Shown here: positions 1 through 11,235 of the stretch, piece by piece
How positions within the stretch are numbered: the first letter of the stretch is position 1
How the letters are laid out: every line of letters starts with the position of its first letter
NCBI GenBank assembly: GCA_039881045.1
Contig: JAYWVB010000036.1
Coordinates: 186,001 to 250,000, forward strand
Source of the DNA: Chaetomium olivaceum
Taxonomy: Eukaryota > Ascomycota > Sordariomycetes > Sordariales > Chaetomiaceae
Direction: 5' to 3'
DNA: 64,000 bases
Notes under the pieces: model-generated
Databases searched by the model: none
Told to the model about the DNA's origin: nothing
What the model saw: the letters and a program-made list of their open reading frames with translations, nothing else
Translations under genes and position numbers: made by a program

Positions 1-1684
1 CGGAGAATGACGAAGCGTATTCTCAAGGAAGTTGTTGAAAAGGGCATTCTTGAAGGCGGCCAGCCCAGTCTTTCAGCATCCCAAGCGGCCGAGGTTGACA
101 TCCAGGAAGAGAGTGTCATTGAGGCTCCAGCGGAGGCCGAAGCCGCAAAGTCACCGACCATCAGTATGTCTAGGAGACAGACTGTGATGACCCAAATTGC
201 CGATATTTCAGATTCCGAATCCGACGAGGAAGAGTTCTTTGATGCTGTCGATGCCGGCGAAGTCGAAGTGTCACAGCTGCCACCCTCGGAGCTCACCGCG
301 TCTCAGGAAAAGCAGCAGCTTGTTATCTCGGACGCCTACGACATCAGCAGCTCGTTCAAGGGGTACGAAAACGGCATTCGCACACGGCTGAAGATGGATG
401 CGGATGATCGGCCAAAAATCTCACTCTGGGTAAGTTTATGAGGAGGGCTGTGTAAGACTACTTACTAACCCATCACGCATAGGGTATTCTCAAGTCCATG
501 GTCGGAAAAGACATGACTAAGATGACGCTACCCGTCTCTTTCAACGAACCTACCCTCTCCTCTACCGCTGCGGTGAGGACATGGAGTATGCCGACCTCCT
601 GGATCTCGCGGCCGACCGGGCCGATTCTATCGAACGCTTGCTATACGTTGCGGCATTTGCTGCCAGTGAATACGCATCCACCATCGGCCGTGTTGCCAAG
701 CCATTCAACCCCCTGTTGGGCGAGACTTTCGAGTATGTCAGGCCGGACAAGAACTACCGCTTCTTCATCGAGCAGGTCAGCCATCATCCGCCAATCGGCG
801 CGGCTTGGGCCGAGTCGCCCAAGTGGACCTACTACGGCGAGTCGGCCGTCAAGTCAAAGTTCTACGGTCGCTCCTTCGACATCAACCCGCTCGGCACCTG
901 GTTCCTCAAACTCCGGCCGACCCACGGCGGCAAGGAAGATCTCTACACCTGGAAGAAGGTCACGTCCTCGGTCGTCGGCATCATCACCGGCAACCCCGTC
1001 GTCGACAACTACGGACCCATGGAAATCAAGAACTGGACCACCGGCGAGGTCTGCCACATCGAGTTCAAGGCGCGCGGCTGGAAGGCATCTAGCGCCTACC
1101 TCATCTCAGGCAAAGTGGTCGACGCCAACAACCGCGTGCGCTTCAGCCTTGGCGGGCGGTGGAACTCAAAGCTCTACGCGCGCTTCACCCCCGGCTTCGA
1201 GGCGACCATCGATGACGCCACGGCCGCCGACGCCGACGCCTCGGCGCAAGAGAGCGGTAGCGGTGGGCCGGGCATCACCGACCCGGGCAAGGCCTTCCTC
1301 ATCTGGCAGGCCAACCCGCGCCCGCAGGGCATCCCCTTCAACCTGACCCCCTTCGTCCTGACCTTCAACCACATCGATGACAAACTGCGTCCCTGGATCG
1401 CGCCCACCGACTCACGCCTGAGGCCGGACCAGCGCGCCATGGAGGAGGGCGAGTATGATTTTGCGGCGACCGAGAAGAATCGGCTGGAGGAGGGCCAGCG
1501 CGCGAGGAGGCGCGAGCGGGAGACGAGGGGCGAGGAGTTTGTTCCTGCGTGGTTTACCAAGGCCAAGTGTGAGGTTACCGGGGAGATGTATTGGAAGTTT
1601 AATGGCGAGTATTGGAAGAGGAGGGAGAGGGCGGGGTTGGAGGGGGGTGAGAGTGTTTGGGAGGGGTTGGAGAAGATCTTTTAA
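1..1684 (+). CDS. Oxysterol-binding protein (OSBP/Osh family), 5'-truncated by window edge, one frameshift
   Basis: Lipid-transfer protein of the OSBP/Osh family, which moves sterols or phosphoinositides between membranes at contact sites. The reading frame is open to the window edge, so the N-terminal part (in long Osh1/Osh2-type proteins an ankyrin and PH region) is probably missing. Exon 1 runs to 429 and carries an acidic SDSESDEEEFFDA stretch like that of long Osh proteins. The intron is 430-482 (GTAAGT, CTAAC branch, ATAG). The lipid-binding domain starts with GILKSMVGKDMTKM and holds the family signature EQVSHHPP, then NPLLGETFEY and the C-terminal WKFNGEYW. The frame breaks at about 555-556: NEPT is followed one base short by LLYRCGEDMEY, and one extra base would restore the conserved S. 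The stop is at 1682-1684. Family assignment is firm; whether the frameshift is real or an assembly error is open. Confidence 0.9.
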
Positions 1685-4600
1685 ATGGCGGTGGGTGTGG
1701 AAGGTGTGGGAGTGTGTGGGAGGTATGCGAGGAAAGGGGGAGGGAGGGGAAAGGGGTGGAAGCTGAGGTTTGTGAGGGGGTTGGATACACGATGTTGATG
1801 TTGAAATGAAATGGATGGGTGGCGGAGCGTGAATTGGTGGCTGGGAGCGGTTGTTGGTTGTTGGGCCTTGCCATGAGAAAACGTATTTGCCGTAATAAAG
1901 ACGTGTGGTAGAGTAGCTATACCGTTTCGAGATTCCTTGACTTGCTCCCGTCGTGGTTTGTGTACCTGGCTCTTGTTGGCTTGTTATACCGTTCGACTCC
2001 ACCTCTTTATCCTAGAATAGCCGCTGCCTCATACCTATGGCACACTTCCGGATTTAAATCATCTTAAAATTCATGAAGTCTACCACCCAGAACACGAAAT
2101 AGATGATTCATGAATCAAGAGGCTTTCGGTCGACTTGCAACTCCTAACACCTAATGTACTTAATGCTGCAGCTTCGAAGTTTGGAAATGTCGACCTTCCA
2201 ATTGATAGTCAGGTGCTCGCTCAACTAATTGTGCCAACAAGGATTTGGCATTGTATGCCTCGCTTGGTTATAATGTTCCTTGATAAACAGATGGTGGTGA
2301 GGAGGTGTGTGGTGGAGGAAGGTGGAGTTGCCTGGGCAACCGGTGAACGAACATGGTAAACATGACCCCTGAGTTGGATTTCTTGCGATTGAATGCTGGA
2401 ACGTGCAATGTTAGAGAACGGGCTTAGTTGTTAATAGGTGAGGTATTTACAGCCGGATGTGCCTATGCTGTGCAGTGATGAGGCCACGCGATGGAACGGT
2501 AAGTGGACAGGTGAGGGAAATCATTCCGCGGCAGTGAGATTAACGTTAACTAGTGGGCTGCTAAAAGCTTCTAGCAGCTATATGATGTACATACTATCTT
2601 GATTGATAGACTGTATAGATTGGCCTCCATTGATTTGCGTTCTTACGACGCTCTATAACATTGTCACATTGCCCCTCCCCGATACTGTCATTCCAGTTCA
2701 ACGGTGTGCAAGAAGACAGGAGCAATGTGCTAACAGCCGCAATTTTTGCTATCGGTCAATTATTTATTGCCTCATAGTCTCTTCTTCAACTGAACATAAG
2801 TCCAGTTTCTGTGTAACACGCTACTCCAGTTATAGGATGTAACCATCCTATGCGGGTAAATATACTTTGGGACTACGCCTCTTGGCTTTGAGTCACTTTC
2901 CGTTTAATATGCCTCAGCTGAATTCCGAGACAGTTTGAGGCTCTCATAAGCTGAATCGTGACTCTATTTTGCCTTCTTCCAGAACTCCATTCCCCGCCAT
3001 TGATGCCTTGTTCTTCTTTCCACACCCAGACAGCCTGATGCAACGATGTGCCGCTCCCAGCCGCGTGAGACAGGCAGAAGCCCCTATGATAGATTAGTCG
3101 ATGGCCAGTCGGGGCATTCACATTGAAATACACGCAGGCAAATAAGAAGCGAGTGAATCCTCGGGAACCGTCTCGGTGAACTTGCATGCTCTCGTCATTC
3201 CGCACGCTGTGGAACCTTGCACCGTTGACCATGTAGGCATATCTTCTCCCACCCTGCCGGGCCCCCAACCTCAAATCCATGCTACACTACACACTAGGCC
3301 CCATCATGGGATTACAGCCGTTTAGGCCCCCCAACCCCACCCACACACGCGCAGACGCTAGGTTCTATTTCCGGTTACCCTCGGAAGGTTGCACACGTGG
3401 GGTGGTTCATACGCAGTACATCGGACGATTCTGAGATGGGGGGCCAACCTTTTGATGTGACACCGCAGATCATAGTAGAGTCCCGCCCGTCGCCTTACAG
3501 CCCTGTCGTCGCGGCTCCTGCTCACCAATTGGTGTGTAACCCATGGGTAGATACGTACGCCCGGCCTGTCCTGTGCTACATACACTGGCAGTGCCCGGGA
3601 GGTGTTTCACAGTTTGCGCGGTGGACGCTGAGAGCGTGGTTTCATGGCCCGGAATGGGAGTGGCGCAGTGGTTACAGACCAGACGGCTTTTGTAGGACCG
3701 ATGTACGTGGGTTTACGCGTCGCAGGGTTGGTGTCGTGCGTGCTGTAGTGTATGTGCGTGTTCCGGCAACCCGCACTACCTTGACCTCCCCTGCCCGATA
3801 TTTGTCGGGTACTTGCCGCGGCCTCGAGTCTCTTCATGCATGGTGCGGGAACGGGCAGCCTCCTTGTGTCGCCGCGGCACCAACCGAGACGGTGCGCCAT
3901 GTCCAGTAGTACGCCCGAGTGGAGGGTAGCCAGGAAAGTGGAGGAGGTCTACATAACTTGGTATTGGTAGTTGTACGATGACGCCCATTTACACGCTTCC
4001 ATACTTCAGGCAGATGGTTGTTGGGTCTTGACTCTTGCGATGCATGTTTAGGATAGGTGTTCTCCGTTCCTGAGTCGTCAGTTACCCCAGGCACCAGGAA
4101 GGCAAACGGTCATTTTACCGGCCGGGACCAGAGGCGACAGCCCACCTGTTTTCGGTGAGGTCTCATAATGGGGTCTGGAGAACGAGAATCCGATCGACAG
4201 CTGGGTTGAGTGCGTGAGGAAGTACGCGGCAGGCAGTGCTGCAAGCTGCAAAGCCCCCTCTTAGCAGCCGTCAGATTTCTTTCGTGCCAAGCCAAGGAAC
4301 TTTCTGTCGGTTGGATGAGAGATTGGACGCTCAAGTTTCACTGTGTTAAATGTGTTCACCTACCTAGCTTTGCCGCAAAGGCAACCACGGTTGGTTCAGG
4401 AGAAGGCAAGGGATGGGTTGCCTTGGAGCGTCTATCTGTTTCACTTTGTCGGTTAATTGGCCGATATTTCAGCACCGGCTTTCACCACGGTTCCGGGGAT
4501 TCGATTGATTGGCAACCCCGAGACTGCGGCGGGGCGGTTGTTCGAATTACACTTAGTACAAGTGCGAATACGATACACCAAGCATGAGTTAGTGTTAGGG

Positions 4601-7600
4601 TTCGGGTTAGTTATGGCCAACACGATTGAGGTGAGATTTTGGATCAGTTCCTTGAGAAATGAGACTTTCGTCGTCTGCGCCTGTGGATTGGATTTGAAGG
4701 GTGCTGCTGGCTATGAAAGTTTGTTTGCCTTATTGACGCATTTGAGACGACCCACTGACATTCCTTCCTGACAGGCGTTCTCGAGGGGAAGGAAGTGTCT
4801 TCGTTTGGTTCGCCTCGGTTCAAGCTGGAACGGTTGCCTTAATTAAGCTGGGGAACGAATCGGAAGGTCCCCGAACGACCCCATCTGAAGGATGCGAATT
4901 CCATCCAAAACCTTTCAACCTGCGTCAAGGCGTCCTGTCGTTCAAACAAACATCCTGCACCGTCCCAAGCCTCTTCTCCGTTTCCGTCAGAAATATGATC
5001 AATCACTTGTTTTGCATACGCGGACTGGGTATTTGACACATAGTGCGTGAAACGCAAAATATCACTGCCTGAGTCCGAGTTTTGAGGGTTCACATCTGAC
5101 GTGTGAGAGGACCGACTTCCTGCAACACACCGAGAGAGGAGAATGGATGCACCGACATGGGATAGCGGTGAGAGAGAAGCACAACAAGGGAAAAGTTATG
5201 CGGTTCACTCCCGCGTTGCGATTGGGGCCATGGCAACATACATATACATATGTGCATTATGTGCATTAGTGTATATTACTGTAACTCTGCTAATCATACT
5301 AATCATGCAAGGCGGCAGCCAGAAGCAATCATTGGACTGCCGCTTCCACTTTCGTCGGAAAAGCATTATGACCTGAATATGGAAACTCACGTGGAATATT
5401 TCGGCAATGTGGGTACGCTGCCCGAGAGTCAAGACGACCCCTTCTTGCAAGGTATTCTTGACTCAAGAAGCACGTTATTAGTGAAGATCGGTGCCTTTTG
5501 TTGCGTTAGTTAGAAACGCATGGACTCTCCACTCCTTGGTCTCGTTCATCAACCCCGGCGCTAGCCCAGGGTCCGAGTGTGAGAGCAGGGCACTTCGGGT
5601 AACTCGGGTAACTCGGGCAACTCGGGCAAGTCATCATGTGTCATCATATGTACTGGGCAGGTATTAAACTCTCCCGTTTCATTAATAGGCGAGTATGCCG
5701 CCAAAGATGCCATTCTCTCTGACGTGTGATGCTGGGAGGCAGGGCGTCTGGGGCGGACCGATCAAGATGCCCCCTTGGGCTGCCCAGCTACCCAACTACT
5801 ACATACCAATCCTGTCGTTGGGCGTCATTGCATGGCGGGATAGCTGGGTAAGCGCCATGTGCGTTAACGTCCAAGCAGGGATCGGATCGGATAGCGTCCC
5901 GAAAACACAACTGCTAAGTCCCGGCGACCTTGATTAGAAGGCGTCCAAATAATGCTGGTCGTCGGGGAAGCTAATGTTAAGGCTCACTAGGCTCGCGGCC
6001 CGAGGAAGAGAGGACGGCCTGCACACTCGCCGGTGAGCGGTGTGCTAGCCGGTACACCGGCAGCGTGGCCTTGCGGTCGTTAATCCCGAATTCGCGGTCC
6101 TTCCCACATCCGGATGAGTACGGTCGTTACCACAGTAAGTTGACTCGGGTATCGGAAGTTCCCTTGCGGAGCAACTAGTGTGTCCTATGTAGGTTCAGGG
6201 ACCTCTCTCCTGTTTGGGCTGCCATGTGGCGGCCCATTCTGGGCGGTGAGTGCCGGCGCCCCTGCCTCGTCACTTATTAGTTTTCATCTGCGTTTGATAG
6301 GCATTGCCCTCGGAAAGGAAAGGATGTGTTGTCGGGGCGCAAGAAATAATGTAGAACAGGAATGGTCGCCAAACGCTGAGCTCGATCCCCTTAGTGATTG
6401 GCCCAAGGATGTTTCACCTGCCCGGCCCGTCTGTCCAAGGGAGCCGCTTCCAAACCAGCAAGATGGCATCAAAACCATCTACCGAGTTCCCGGGGCTGAA
6501 AGGCTGAAATAGCCCTACCCTGTTTTCTGTTGTCACGGCCCGATGGCACTGGACAGGCGAACAGGGCGTAATGTGCCACGTAGGATTGAATTGTTGGACC
6601 GGCAAACATCTCACCAAATCATTTCCTATGTGTCCCGCACAGCAAACCCTAAGGCGAAAACCATCTTGGCATCGATCCCTGCATTGGGCAAGACAGCTTC
6701 CGGCGTCGACGTGTTTTTGAACTTCCTGGTGGTTGAGTCTTTTGTTTCTGTCCTTTTGTCCAGCCAGAAGCAGAAGAGGTCACGAGATAGGGCATACTCC
6801 GAACCGTGACTCATTACGCCGTCGAGACCATTGTGCCAAGCGCGGTTGCTCCTACCCAACCACACTTTGGAAGCTCGAGGGCGAGATTGAAAACTTGACG
6901 CCTCAACCTTTGAACTGGATCGATTGGACCAAGCATCTCCTATCATGCCGGTTCCTTTGGCCCAAGATGGAGAACATATCTCCACCAACACTCGGTCAAC
7001 GTCCCATTCCTAGTCTGAGATCGTATCACCCCACTTGCCAGGTGTAATGTCTATCCGTTGCCTCGCCCGGCTCAGGAATGCCCAGTGGCCTGACAAGCTT
7101 CACAGCTCCCAGCACATTCCAGCCAGTTGAGCAATGAACATCCGCGTGTAAGAAAGAAAGAAAAGAGGCAATCGCCCGTCCCATCTCCGGGCCGATAGCT
7201 TTGCGTAACAATCAAAGCGCTCACCGAACCTTGGGGCCACGTTGGAGACGTTCCGAAGGAGGACTGTGTTAGGGGCGGCGACTAGATATTTTATTCGTCA
7301 ATATCCGACAACCGGAGGTGCTACTCGGCTTGTCAGCGATACGAACATGACCAAAAGCTGTGAAAATGAATGGGCGGCGTTGAAATAGTGGCAATACTTC
7401 CAGCTTTCTTTTGGCAATTTGTCACACCGGCCGAGTGGCGTGGGTCATGAAAATGAAAGAACTCGTCAGCAATGATGAGATGAAGTAAATGTGGCGAGGG
7501 AGGGTTAATAAGAACCATCTCGAACCATTGAGTCTGTTTGCTACTTTTTCTAATCCAAGGCATGTTGTCCGCGGGGGGGGGAAGGTGGAATGCCAATCGC

Positions 7601-8742
7601 GATCCCTTCGCCACTCGCCAAGCCACACATCTCAGCTTTGTGAGGCGCTGGGTGTCCGCCACTCTACGGTTCGGCAGCTTTGAAATGGTGAAATGGAATG
7701 AAGGCAAAAAAAAAAAGGAGTTGAGGAATGGAAGAGCGGAATCTTCTCTGCAGGTGGTCTGTGAAGGTTACACAGTATTCGTAGATACAGGATGTTGCTC
7801 TCCTGGAGCACTCGAGCTGTGCAACCGATAGCTAAGAAAACAAGGCAGTGGAAGCGGAGAACATGATCGTACATCAATTTGGTCATTCAAATTACACAGT
7901 TCACGGTAGACATGAGAACGGGGGTTTTTGGTCCAGACTGGCGATGGTCGATCCGAGGTGACCAAGAGGTGACTAAGGGAATAAGAAATTACCCAGCCGA
8001 TGACAATGCAAAGAGGCCCGGACCATCGAGTCCCGTCCATGGTACAGGATGTCGTTTATGGCCCGATTACCGCCAAGATTCCATTCAGCCTTGCTCTGTG
8101 AAAAAACTGTGGGGTTGCCTGGTCAGGTTGCGCTGCCATGGCTGGAGCGTCGCTGCAAGACAAAAGAGCCTCATCAGCTTGGAAACAAGTTGGATAGCTC
8201 GGTCAGGTTTGGTTTTAAAAGACGGGAGTTCGCCAGCTCGATAGGTCTTTGTATTATAGCCTGGTCATGAGGTGGGCACGAAGTCTTTCGTCGCTATCAG
8301 ACTGGCTTTAATGAATGGGGGTGACCGAAAGTCCCTGCAAGATGCGGCTCTGCCCAGCCCCGCCTTGGTCCGCGGACCGCGCGCGTGCTTTGGGCACAAG
8401 CGAAGTCCCCTGTCCGCCTTTTCTCCTCCCCCGACGTGATGCCCTGGCCACCCTCAAGCATTCGAGGTGCGCGAACTGTTTGAGCGTCATATCTATTTAT
8501 TATATGCTCGAATACATCCCACCGCAAAACTCTTCAGACTATCATTGTTTACCTACCTGCGGTAACAAACGACAGCATCTCCTGGCGGCGCCAACTTCTT
8601 GCCTGCCCATCCTTCAACCCTGGTCGACCCCGCACCACATGGATTGGTGGAGATGATCTTTGCTCATTCGACATTTTACCTCCGCTCTTGAACGAGCCTT
8701 TGCCATTTCCTGGCACCGACGTTTTTATTTTTATTTAAAAGA
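1685..8742. other. 7-kb gene-poor interval
   Basis: No open frame here resembles a known protein, and no spliced chain with good splice sites and conserved motifs was found on either strand. Open frames are short (136 codons or fewer, up to 170 codons near 3.4-3.9 kb) and overlap in many frames, as expected by chance. The only structured element seen is the 9-bp tandem repeat at 5592-5627. The last few hundred bases probably hold the promoter and leader of the gene starting at 8743. Confidence 0.6.
5592..5627. repeat. 9-bp tandem repeat, 4 copies
   Basis: Four adjacent copies of a unit close to AACTCGGGT (copies at 5592, 5601, 5610 and 5619, each with at most one or two changes). It lies in the gene-poor interval and does not overlap a supported gene. 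Confidence 0.85.
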
Positions 8743-11235
8743 ATGGAAGTTGATAAGCGCTGGAACGAACACCTACGCCGGGAGGCGACAAAATCGAAAT
8801 CTAAGATCCGGTGTCCGACGTGCAACCAAGAAATCCCTCAGGATGGGACCGCCAAGGTTGTGTTCATGAGCTTCGAGAAACATTACTCGGATTCTCACTC
8901 CCGGCTGCTTGATGAAAAGGCCACGGAAGGAGAAAGAGCGGACTTCATACGCACCCAATGGGATGCCGCGCAATCGCCGGGGGAGAAGTCACGCAGGCGG
9001 GCGTACCCCCCAGGGGGAGGCTCTGGGGACCGTGTAACCAAGAGCCCCACAGGGAGCATCAAAAGGGAGAATTCTAAGTCTCGCAGTATGTCCCCCCCCA
9101 AGAGGTCCAAGGCTCGGCCCGCAGCCCCCCCGGCGGGAGACGACAGCCTTGCCGACGTTCCCCGGGGTGCCTATCAAGGGAAACTGTGGACCGACGGGGA
9201 CGCCGTCGCTTCCCGACGCCCATATGACAAGTCCAATGTTGCCAACAACCAACGTCACCGCACTTCTTCTGGTTCGGCCCCGAAGCAACACCGCTCCCAC
9301 GCCCTCCCAGCCCGTGGCCAAGCCCTTCCCCCCGCTGAAATTGATGATGTTACGGAGATTATCAAGCAGCCCGAGACGAGACCCATTTCCCAGGAGCAGC
9401 TGGTGGCCGAGGTGAAGGGTATCTACGCTGGCCTCGTGCTTGTGGAGAGCAAATGCATTGAGGTCGACAACAATCAGAGCTCACAAACTGACCCCGCCAA
9501 CAAACTTAACCATGATCAATGGCAGGCCCTGATCGCCCTACACCGGACCCTGCTTCACGAACACCATGACTTTTTTCTCGCGTCCCAGCATCCCTCGGCA
9601 AGCCCGGCGTTGAGAAGGTTGGCTGCGAAATATGCTATGCCAGCGCGCATGTGGAGGCATGGAATTCACAGTTTCCTCGAGCTTCTGAGGCACAGGCTTC
9701 CGGAGAGCTTGGATCACATGCTTACGTTCATTTACATGGCTTATTCAATGATGGCCTTGCTTTATGAGACGGTTCCTGCTTTTGAGGATACCTGGATCGA
9801 GTGTTTGGGAGATCTCGGCCGTTACCGTATGGCGATTGAGGATGACGATATCCGGGACCGCGAAGTTTGGACTGCTGTGAGTCGACATTGGTATTCCAAG
9901 GCCTCTGACAAGGCGCCGACAACAGGGCGACTTTACCATCATCTGGCCATCCTCGCCCGACCCAACGCCCTGCAGCAGCTTTACTACTACGCCAAATCGC
10001 TGTGTGTGGAGATGCCATTCCTGTCTGCGCGCGAGAGCATTATGACTCTGTTGGAGCCCATCATGTCTCGTACCGGAAACCCCCAGCAAAACCGACTCTC
10101 CCCTTCTGAGCGCAACTTTGTGAAACTTCATGCCATCTTGTTCAGTGGCAAGCAGCCGGAGGATTGGGAGAGCACATTAGAGACGTTTCTTCAGCTCCTT
10201 GACAACGATATTGGCCGCTCTACCCGCCGGTGGCTCGAACCTGGGTAAGTGATCATCAAAACTGCCCAACCCAGCCAATTCAAGCGTTAACCATGTACAA
10301 ACAGTTACCATATTGCAATTTCGAACATCTGCGGTGTGACTGGCTATGGGGACGACAGCAACCCGATCGCCGCAGCCCTCAAGGCCTTCTCCCACTCTAA
10401 CTCCAAGGATATCGAATCGCAAGACCAGCCCATGCAAGATGCCTCGACCTCCGCCTCGGAAACCCCGTCCTCTATCACGACCCCCGCCAAGCACACCGCC
10501 CCAGTCAAGCAGTTGCCCAACGCCCTCCGTCTCCTCACGGGAACCTACGACATCGTCTGCCGCCGCTTTGGTGACCCCAATATCCTGCCCTTCCTGCACG
10601 TCTCCTTGGTGCTCGTTCACCACCTTACGTTTTGTCCTGACGCCATGGCCTACGTGGCACCCCATTTCCCCTGGAAACTTACAGCTTTCATGCTGAATAC
10701 GTTAATAAATGGCTCCTCCGCGGCTTCATCGTCAGCGACAAGCGTGTCATCTCGGGCTCTGGCTTCCATCTTGGAGGGCGGGCGCTTCCCCGGGAGCGAG
10801 GTCGGGAAGGAAGAGGGTGTGGAGGTGAAGCAAGAGGAGGGTGCGGTAGACGCTGCTGGTGCTGTTGCCCCCCCCGGCGCTGGGCGGCGGAAGAGGCCGC
10901 TGCCGGATGACTTTGCCATGCGGGGCTTCCCTTGGGTAGAGAAGTACTTCCCTGACGACTGGTTTGTTACAGAGGAGAAGATCGACGACGACGAGAAATA
11001 CTTTGAGCTTGCTAGTATGCAGGAAGAAAGACGGGAGCGGGTTGTCTGGCTGGGATGCCGCATCGCAGAGCGCGAAGGCGGAAAGTGGTTGCAATTCGAC
11101 AAAGAGACCAAGAGATTTGGTGTGAACCCAGCCTACGACGTTGAACTAGACCTCGAGGTTTCCGGCCGGATGCCCGCTACTCCTGGGGCGAGCGTGGAAT
11201 ATGGAGAACTTCCTGACGCGGGGGCCGTCGCGTGA
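8743..11235 (+). CDS. Est1-type DNA/RNA-binding domain protein
   Basis: Predicted 810-residue protein of the fungal Est1/SMG DNA/RNA-binding domain family; relatives act in telomerase recruitment or nonsense-mediated decay, but this member's role is unknown. Exon 1 is 8743-10244 and exon 2 is 10305-11235. The 60-nt intron has GTAAGT and ACAG ends, and the join reads EPG-YHIAISN in frame. The N-terminus has a zinc-finger-like motif C24-x2-C27-x19-H47-x4-H52, then a basic, serine/proline-rich linker (about 75-205). The helical region begins near 210 with PETRPISQEQLVAEVKGIY, and the Est1-like segment near 395 reads RLYHHLAILARPNALQQLYY, typical of this family. A second proline/threonine-rich insert sits around residues 535-560. 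The start is the first ATG after a T-rich leader. Family call is good; the finger is inferred from spacing only. Confidence 0.8.

Noticed and set aside
4587..4612. Telomere-like TTAGGG and GGGTTAG fragments
   Set aside because: Only one exact unit with degenerate neighbours; far too short for an interstitial telomere.
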